The notes under the pieces are model-generated. The model was not told the DNA's origin and did no database searches. It was given only the letters and a program-made list of their open reading frames with translations. Shown here piece by piece: positions 5,385 to 9,036 of a DNA stretch of 9,036 nt. The stretch's first letter is position 1, and the number at the start of each line of letters is the position of its first letter. Position numbers and translations under genes: made by a program. Origin of the DNA: JANNAT01 sp043766915. GTDB taxonomy: Bacteria > Pseudomonadota > Alphaproteobacteria > Rhodobacterales > Rhodobacteraceae. The stretch spans positions 1 to 9,036 of the forward strand of contig JAYUHO010000341.1 in assembly GCA_043766915.1 (NCBI GenBank), given 5' to 3'.

Positions 5385-5398
5385 AAGTGTGCTTTACA
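5381..5398 (+). promoter_or_regulatory. Operator copy 2, perfect 18-bp palindrome over the -10 and start region
   Basis: TGTAAAG-TGTG-CTTTACA is a perfect 7-bp inverted repeat with a 4-base spacer. Its centre is 37 bp from that of copy 1. The position over the -10 and predicted start, together with the XRE gene in the same unit, makes autorepression the simplest reading. Confidence 0.7.
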
Positions 5399-5413
5399 AT
5401 GGGAGTTCGCAGA

Positions 5414-5860
5414 ATGTCGTCTTTCGCCAGATTTCAAATGCGCAGTGCCGTGCTGATGTCAGCGGCTTATGCCATGTTCGCGGTGCTTATGCTTGACGGG
5501 CCAACCCTTGGCCAGCGCAGCGCCAATCAAATGACCCTGATCATCGTTGGATTGTTTATCGGTCTGGCAATCGCATTTGCCCTGCTTTGGTCGCGGTCGA
5601 TGCACCAAGACGGCGGACGGACCCGTGCCGATGAACGCGAAGAGCAGATAGAGGCCGCCGCCGAACGCACGGGGTATCGCTTTCTTGATGCAGCGATTTT
5701 TGGCTTGATGCTTCTGGCGTTATCAGATGCCAAGTGGGGCTGGCTGGGCAGCTTTGCTCTGACCCGGCCCGAGGGTTTGGTTTTTGCCCTTGTGACAGCC
5801 TCGGCCGTTGCCGGAATCGGCCGGTTTCTGACGGGTTATATAGCAGCGCGCCAGCGATGA
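5414..5860 (+). CDS. Four-helix inner-membrane protein paired with an XRE regulator
   Basis: A 148-residue protein is predicted from ATG 5414, with GGGAG (5401-5405) eight bases upstream. ATG 5399 and GTG 5387 are in frame but overlap the operator and the predicted transcription start, so they are unlikely. Membrane segments are about 11-28, 41-60, 91-107 and 121-142. Between the second and third lies a charged cytoplasmic loop with RADEREEQIEAAAERTGYRF (71-90), the D-E-R-E/D-x-x-I motif typical of small membrane proteins that sit beside short XRE regulators in many bacteria. Function is unknown; a role in membrane stress sensing or sequestering its regulator partner is inferred. The stop overlaps the XRE start as ATGA, so the two are translationally coupled and probably work together. 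Confidence 0.8.
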   Translation: MSSFARFQMRSAVLMSAAYAMFAVLMLDGPTLGQRSANQMTLIIVGLFIGLAIAFALLWSRSMHQDGGRTRADEREEQIEAAAERTGYRFLDAAIFGLMLLALSDAKWGWLGSFALTRPEGLVFALVTASAVAGIGRFLTGYIAARQR

Positions 5861-6060
5861 TCCGCAATCATCTGCGCGAGGCGCGCGACGCGCAGGGGCT
5901 GACCCAAGCCGATCTGGCACAGGCCTTGGGCGTTTCCCGCCAAACGGTGATCTCGCTTGAACAAGGGCGCTATTTCCCTTCATTGGAGCTGACCCTGCGG
6001 CTGGCGCGCCACTTCGCCCAACCAGTTGAAAGCCTGTTTCAACTGATTGAAGCGGAATAA
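5857..6060 (+). CDS. Short XRE/Cro-family helix-turn-helix regulator
   Basis: The 67-residue protein is a single Cro/CI-type HTH domain: LREARDAQGLTQADLAQALGVSRQTVISLEQGRYFPSLELTLRLARHF spans residues 6-53, with the turn at ALGVS and the recognition helix SRQTVISLEQG. It has no ligand or dimerisation domain beyond the C-terminal helix PVESLFQLIEAE, so it is the minimal form of the family (YozG/SdpR-like size). It starts at ATG 5857 inside the previous gene's stop (ATGA), so it depends on translation of the membrane gene. It probably binds the two 18-bp palindromes upstream of the unit and represses it, and the membrane partner may control its activity. DNA binding is firm from the motif; target and signal are inferred. 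Confidence 0.9.
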   Translation: MIRNHLREARDAQGLTQADLAQALGVSRQTVISLEQGRYFPSLELTLRLARHFAQPVESLFQLIEAE

Positions 6061-6115
6061 GGTGATTGAAGCTGCCTTGCCCCCGGCCTAACTTGCGCGG
6101 AAAGGGGAGTTTCTG

Positions 6116-6928
6116 ATGACACTAGACCTCGTGGCGCGTGACGGGTTGGTTTTACTGGGCTGCGGCAAGATGGGCACGGCGCTGCTGACCGGATGGTTGG
6201 CGGCAGGCGTGCCAGCGGCCACGGTTTGGGTGATTGAACCCAATCCAACCGATTGGCTGAAATCTTGTGGTGTGCATCTGAATACAGGCATTCCCCCCGC
6301 GCCCGCCGTGGCGGTGATTGCCGTGAAACCCCAGATGATGGGCGCGGCCTTGCCCGCATTGCAGGCCTTGGGCAATGGCAAAACCCTGTTCGTTTCCATC
6401 GCCGCAGGCACGTCAATCGCCAGCTTTGCCGCCATGTTTGGCGACCGCACCCCTATCGTGCGCACCATGCCAAACACCCCTGCGATGGTGGGGCGCGGTA
6501 TCACCGGCATTTGCGCCAATGCGGCAGCGGGCGCGGCTGGGTTGGCCACGGCGCGTGCGTTGATGGCGGCAGTGGGCGAGGTGGTTGAGCTGGACGGCGA
6601 ACATCAGATTGATGCGGTGACGGGGGTGTCCGGATCAGGCCCGGCCTATGTGTTTCATCTGATCGAGGCGATGGCAGCGGCGGGCGTGGCGCAAGGGCTG
6701 TCCGAACCCGTGGCGATGCAACTGGCCCGCGCCACAGTGTGCGGGGCGGGTGAACTTGCCTACCAATCAACAGACACCGCCACGCAATTGCGCATCAACG
6801 TCACCTCTCCTGCGGGCACCACGGCGGCAGCTTTGGCGGTGCTGATGGATCCTGACACCGGCTTTGCGCCCCTGCTGGCCCGCGCTGTCAAAGCCGCCAC
6901 AGATCGCGGCCGGGAGTTGGGGCAATGA
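6116..6928 (+). CDS. proC: Pyrroline-5-carboxylate reductase
   Basis: The 270-residue enzyme catalyses the last step of proline synthesis, reducing 1-pyrroline-5-carboxylate to L-proline with NAD(P)H in the cytosol. The nucleotide-binding glycine motif LLGCGKMGTALLTGW is at residues 13-27, VKPQMM (70-75) is the family loop after the Rossmann strand, and VRTMPNTPAMVGRGITGI (115-132) contains the conserved MPNTP. The ProC signature VSGSGPAYVFHLIEAM (171-186) through ATVCGAGELA (206-215) and QLRINVTSPAGTTAAAL (224-240) is complete; the usual SPGGTT is SPAGTT here. The start ATG 6116 has a strong AAGGGGAG (6102-6109) six bases upstream. The stop overlaps the next start as ATGA. Length and motifs are normal, with no sign of decay. 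Confidence 0.97.
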   Translation: MTLDLVARDGLVLLGCGKMGTALLTGWLAAGVPAATVWVIEPNPTDWLKSCGVHLNTGIPPAPAVAVIAVKPQMMGAALPALQALGNGKTLFVSIAAGTSIASFAAMFGDRTPIVRTMPNTPAMVGRGITGICANAAAGAAGLATARALMAAVGEVVELDGEHQIDAVTGVSGSGPAYVFHLIEAMAAAGVAQGLSEPVAMQLARATVCGAGELAYQSTDTATQLRINVTSPAGTTAAALAVLMDPDTGFAPLLARAVKAATDRGRELGQ

Positions 6929-7257
6929 TCACCTATGACGATTTTGAAAAGGTTGATATCCGCGTCGGTCGCATCACCCGTGCGGTACCCTTCCCCGAAG
7001 CCCGCAAGCCCGCAGTTAAACTCTGGGTCGATTTTGGCGGGGAACTTGGTGAAAAACGGTCCTCGGCCCAGATCACCCGACACTATACGCCCGAAGCTCT
7101 GATTGGCCGTCAGGTGCTGGCTGTCGTGAATTTTCCGCCGCGCCAGATCGGCAAAGTGCTGTCCGAAGTCCTCGTTCTGGGTGTTCCCGATGCGGCAGGC
7201 GACGTGGTGTTGATCGGGCCGGGCCATGACGTGCCTTTGGGCGGAAAGCTGTTTTGA
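6925..7257 (+). CDS. csaA: CsaA-type tRNA-binding protein
   Basis: The 110-residue protein is a single OB-fold tRNA-binding domain of the CsaA/Arc1p/EMAP-II type. Family features are DFEKVDIRVGRI at 6-17, EARKPAVKLWVDFGGELGEKRSSAQIT at 25-51 and LIGRQVLAVVNFPPRQIGKVLSEVLVLG at 59-86. It is cytosolic; CsaA homologues have been described as chaperone-like and as tRNA binders, with no enzymatic activity. Length matches the family. ATG 6925 overlaps the proC stop (ATGA) and its own stop overlaps the dehydrogenase start (TGATG), so all three genes are likely one transcript. No upstream promoter is visible within proC. Confidence 0.92.
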   Translation: MITYDDFEKVDIRVGRITRAVPFPEARKPAVKLWVDFGGELGEKRSSAQITRHYTPEALIGRQVLAVVNFPPRQIGKVLSEVLVLGVPDAAGDVVLIGPGHDVPLGGKLF

Positions 7258-8207
7258 TGCGCAAATTGCTGATCACCCGCCCGCTGCCCGAGGCCGTCAT
7301 AACGGCCGCAAAGGGTCGCTATGACACCACCGTGCGCGAAAATACCGCGCCATTGTCGCCGCAAGAGGTGCGTGCCGCCCTGCGGGAGTATGATGCCATC
7401 CTGCCCACCTTGGGTGATCTTTTCCGCGCTGATGTCTTTGCCGACGTGCCGCAGCCGCGCGCCAAAATTCTTGCCAATTTTGGGGTGGGCTATAACCATA
7501 TTGACGCGACAGCAGCGCGGGCGGCTGGCACAGCGGTTACAAACACTCCCGGTGCCGTTACCGATGCCACAGCGGATGTGGCGATGACGCTGCTGTTAAT
7601 GACAGCGCGGCGGGCGGGCGAAGGCGAACGACTGGTGCGCGCGGGTCAATGGGCCGGGTGGCACCCGACACAGATGCTGGGTACCCATGTCACAGGCGCG
7701 CGCGTTGGTATCATCGGGATGGGCCGTATCGGCAAAGCGATTGCGCGGCGCTGCCATTTTGGGTTTGGCATGAGTGTGCTGTTCCACAATCGCTCTGCCG
7801 TCGATGATCCGGGGTGCCCCGCGCAACAGGTGTCGATGGCGCAGGCCATGGCTGCCGATTTCGTGGTTGTTGCTGTGCCCGGCAGCCCCGCCACGCATCA
7901 TCTGATCAACGCCGAAACGCTTGGCTGCATGCGCCCGGATGGCATCCTGATCAATGTCTCGCGCGGCGATGTGGTCGACGAGGCGGCGTTGATTGCAGCC
8001 CTGCGCGCGTGCCAGATTGCAGGCGCTGGATTGGATGTTTACGAATTCGAACCAAAAGTTCCCGCTGCCCTGCAAGCCATGGAAAATGTCACCCTGCTGC
8101 CGCATCTTGGCACCGCCGTGCCCGAAGTGCGCCAAGCCATGGGGTTGATGGCCGTTGCCAATCTTATCGCCCATCTGGATGGCAAACCCTTGCCCAACGC
8201 GGTTTAG
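7257..8207 (+). CDS. D-isomer-specific 2-hydroxyacid dehydrogenase (glyoxylate/hydroxypyruvate reductase type)
   Basis: The 316-residue enzyme is an NAD(P)H-dependent reductase of 2-oxo acids, probably glyoxylate or hydroxypyruvate. The N-terminal substrate domain contains ILANFGVGYNHID (71-83). The nucleotide motif GMGRIGKAIARR (154-165) and the downstream arginine of HNRS (177-180) suggest a preference toward NADP, though this is not certain. The catalytic triad is present: Arg236 in NVSRGDVVDE, Glu265 in DVYEFEP and His283 in LLPHLGTAV. The start is ATG 7257 in a TGATG overlap; the in-frame TTG at 7254 is less likely. GGAAAG (7242-7247) can serve as ribosome binding site. It resembles the GyaR/GhrB branch; exact substrate cannot be settled from motifs. 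It is the last gene before two strong hairpins. Confidence 0.93.
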   Translation: MRKLLITRPLPEAVITAAKGRYDTTVRENTAPLSPQEVRAALREYDAILPTLGDLFRADVFADVPQPRAKILANFGVGYNHIDATAARAAGTAVTNTPGAVTDATADVAMTLLLMTARRAGEGERLVRAGQWAGWHPTQMLGTHVTGARVGIIGMGRIGKAIARRCHFGFGMSVLFHNRSAVDDPGCPAQQVSMAQAMAADFVVVAVPGSPATHHLINAETLGCMRPDGILINVSRGDVVDEAALIAALRACQIAGAGLDVYEFEPKVPAALQAMENVTLLPHLGTAVPEVRQAMGLMAVANLIAHLDGKPLPNAV

Positions 8208-8210
8208 CTG

Positions 8211-8369
8211 ATGCATTTCACAATGGTCAAAATATCCCCGCCGGAGGCACTTGCCCTGCCAACCCGCGCGGCCAGGAGGCACCTGGCCCGCCATTCCCAC
8301 AAACACCAAAGCCGCGCGCGGGGCCTCAATGGCCCCAAGCGCGGCTCCACCTTCAAGATCGCCCGATGA
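8211..8369 (+). CDS. Possible 52-residue basic small protein, low-confidence
   Basis: An open frame from ATG 8211 (or internal ATG 8223) ends in TGA 8367-8369, which overlaps the sulfotransferase ATG 8366 as ATGA. The product is rich in Arg, Lys and His and ends PKRGSTFKIAR. It starts three bases after the dehydrogenase stop. There is no clear Shine-Dalgarno, and the frame runs through two strong hairpins that could explain its composition. The stop/start overlap is common by chance in such positions. It may be real and couple translation to the sulfotransferase, or be a coincidence of a GC-rich structured spacer. Confidence 0.25.
   Translation: MHFTMVKISPPEALALPTRAARRHLARHSHKHQSRARGLNGPKRGSTFKIAR
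8266..8291 (+). terminator. First hairpin after the dehydrogenase
   Basis: GGCCAGG (8270-8276) and CCTGGCC (8282-8288) form a 7-bp stem over loop AGGCA, extended by GCG/CGC (8266-8268 and 8289-8291) around a bulged C. There is no T-run, so it may act as a processing or stabilising hairpin and not a complete terminator. Confidence 0.4.
8311..8345 (-). terminator. Second, very strong hairpin before the sulfotransferase
   Basis: GCCGCGC (8311-8317) pairs with GCGCGGC (8339-8345), and GGGGCC (8320-8325) pairs with GGCCCC (8331-8336) over loop TCAAT, with a GC/AA internal mismatch. Three A precede the 5' arm, so on the minus strand the hairpin is followed by TTTGG. On the plus strand it is followed by TCCACCTTC. 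It could stop transcription in either direction, better on the minus strand. It ends 20 bases before the sulfotransferase ATG. Confidence 0.5.
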
Positions 8370-9031
8370 TCATCTCGCCGGGGCGCAAGTTTATCTTCGT
8401 GCATATCCCCAAAACCGGGGGCACCGCGCTGACCTTGGCTTTGGAAACGCGGGCGATGAAGGATGATATCCTGATCGGCGATACGCCCAAGGCGCGGGCG
8501 CGCAAGGCCCGGTTGCGCGGCGTCACTTCACAGGGGCGGCTTTGGAAACATTCCACCTTGACCGATATCGCGGGGCTTGTTTCAGACGACGACATCGCCA
8601 GTTTCTTCACCGTCACGCTGGTTCGCAATCCTTGGGACAGGGCTGTCAGCTACTATCACTGGCTGCGGATACAGAATTTCTCTCACCCGGCGGTGGGACT
8701 TGCAAAAACCCACAATTTCAGTGGTTTTCTGAATCATGCCCAAACCATCACATCCCTGCGTCTTTGGCCCTACACCGCCTATCTGCGCGACCGCTTTGGC
8801 AAAGACCGCGCGACCCTTTACGCCCGGCTAGAGCATCTGGACACAGATCTTGCCCCGTTTGAGGCGCATCTGGGGTTTCGGCTGTTGCCCCTGCCGCATG
8901 CAAACACATCAGATCGCGCCCGCGATTGGCGGGGTTTTTACTCGGACGATGATGCAGCTTTGCTGGCCGAAATCTGTGCCGACGATATCGCGCGGTTTGG
9001 CTATCGCTTTGACGGGGCGGCGGCGGGGTGA
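8366..9031 (+). CDS. Short sulfotransferase (sulfotransferase family 2-like)
   Basis: The 221-residue protein has both PAPS-binding signatures: the 5'-phosphosulfate loop FIFVHIPKTGGTALT (9-23) at the N-terminus, and the 3'-phosphate motif TVTLVRNPWDRAVSYY (82-97). PAPS-dependent sulfotransferases move sulfate to hydroxyl or amino groups; this compact, signal-less form in Roseobacter-type bacteria probably acts in the cytosol on a carbohydrate or lipid, but the acceptor cannot be read. The C-terminal HANTSDRARDWRGFY (178-192) and DIARFGYRF (207-215) are typical endings for this family. ATG 8366 directly precedes the P-loop as expected; the frame extends far upstream but overlaps the dehydrogenase. 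There is no strong ribosome binding site, which fits coupling or a poorly translated gene. The stop is five bases from the window end, so the gene is complete. Confidence 0.9.
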   Translation: MIISPGRKFIFVHIPKTGGTALTLALETRAMKDDILIGDTPKARARKARLRGVTSQGRLWKHSTLTDIAGLVSDDDIASFFTVTLVRNPWDRAVSYYHWLRIQNFSHPAVGLAKTHNFSGFLNHAQTITSLRLWPYTAYLRDRFGKDRATLYARLEHLDTDLAPFEAHLGFRLLPLPHANTSDRARDWRGFYSDDDAALLAEICADDIARFGYRFDGAAAG

Positions 9032-9036
9032 CCCCG

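Noticed and set aside
7814..8365. Upstream extension of the sulfotransferase frame
   Set aside because: It overlaps the dehydrogenase, and the PAPS-binding motif begins right after ATG 8366 as expected for the family.
8353..8628. Minus-strand frame over the sulfotransferase start
   Set aside because: It is antisense to a clear sulfotransferase and has no recognisable domain.
1..9036. tRNA, rRNA, CRISPR array, transposase or integrase
   Set aside because: No cloverleaf, spaced direct repeat array or transposase/recombinase motif was seen by eye on either strand. A covariance-model scan was not possible.

Overview
The window reads as a GC-rich alphaproteobacterial chromosome, most likely from the Rhodobacterales (Roseobacter-type). 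The evidence is the strong G/C third-position bias, the Rhodobacteraceae character of the ProC, CsaA-like, 2-hydroxyacid dehydrogenase and short sulfotransferase proteins, and the alphaproteobacterial style of 4-nt and 1-nt stop/start overlaps. All recognised genes are on the + strand. No rRNA, tRNA, CRISPR array or insertion sequence was seen.

Region A (1-2937) looks like the end of a prophage or phage-derived island. It holds a solitary OmpR/PhoB-type winged-helix protein; an Ala/Gly-rich protein built from 20/22-residue repeats and ending in a strict nine-residue W-x-x-P repeat; a 100-residue beta-rich protein coupled to it by an ATGA overlap; a hairpin-rich gap; an orphan Dam-family (D12 class) DNA adenine methyltransferase with no restriction partner; a terminator-like hairpin; and a small helical protein. 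No integrase, terminase, capsid or portal gene is in view, so the phage assignment is inferred from protein style and layout.

Region B (about 2938-4839) is compositionally different. The 60 bases at 4261-4320 contain 24 G/C by hand count, against 42 of 60 at 6541-6600. It carries two proteins I cannot assign: a 283-residue soluble protein starting at TTG, and a 149-residue protein with one membrane segment followed by a predicted coiled coil. These sit where phage cargo (moron or defence-type) genes often sit, between phage-like genes and the host backbone. They are the best candidates here for an undescribed system, but no function can be read from the sequence.

Region C (4840-9031) is host-type backbone. 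A YbjN-domain protein is followed by a two-gene unit (four-helix membrane protein plus small XRE regulator) driven from a compact promoter. That promoter has a TTGACA box and two copies of an 18-bp palindrome (TGTAAAG-TGTG-CTTTACA), one overlapping the -35 and one the -10/start, which strongly suggests autorepression. Next comes a tightly coupled run of proC, a CsaA-type tRNA-binding protein and a D-2-hydroxyacid dehydrogenase. Two consecutive strong hairpins then precede a short sulfotransferase. A 52-codon frame lies across these hairpins and ends in an ATGA overlap with the sulfotransferase start.
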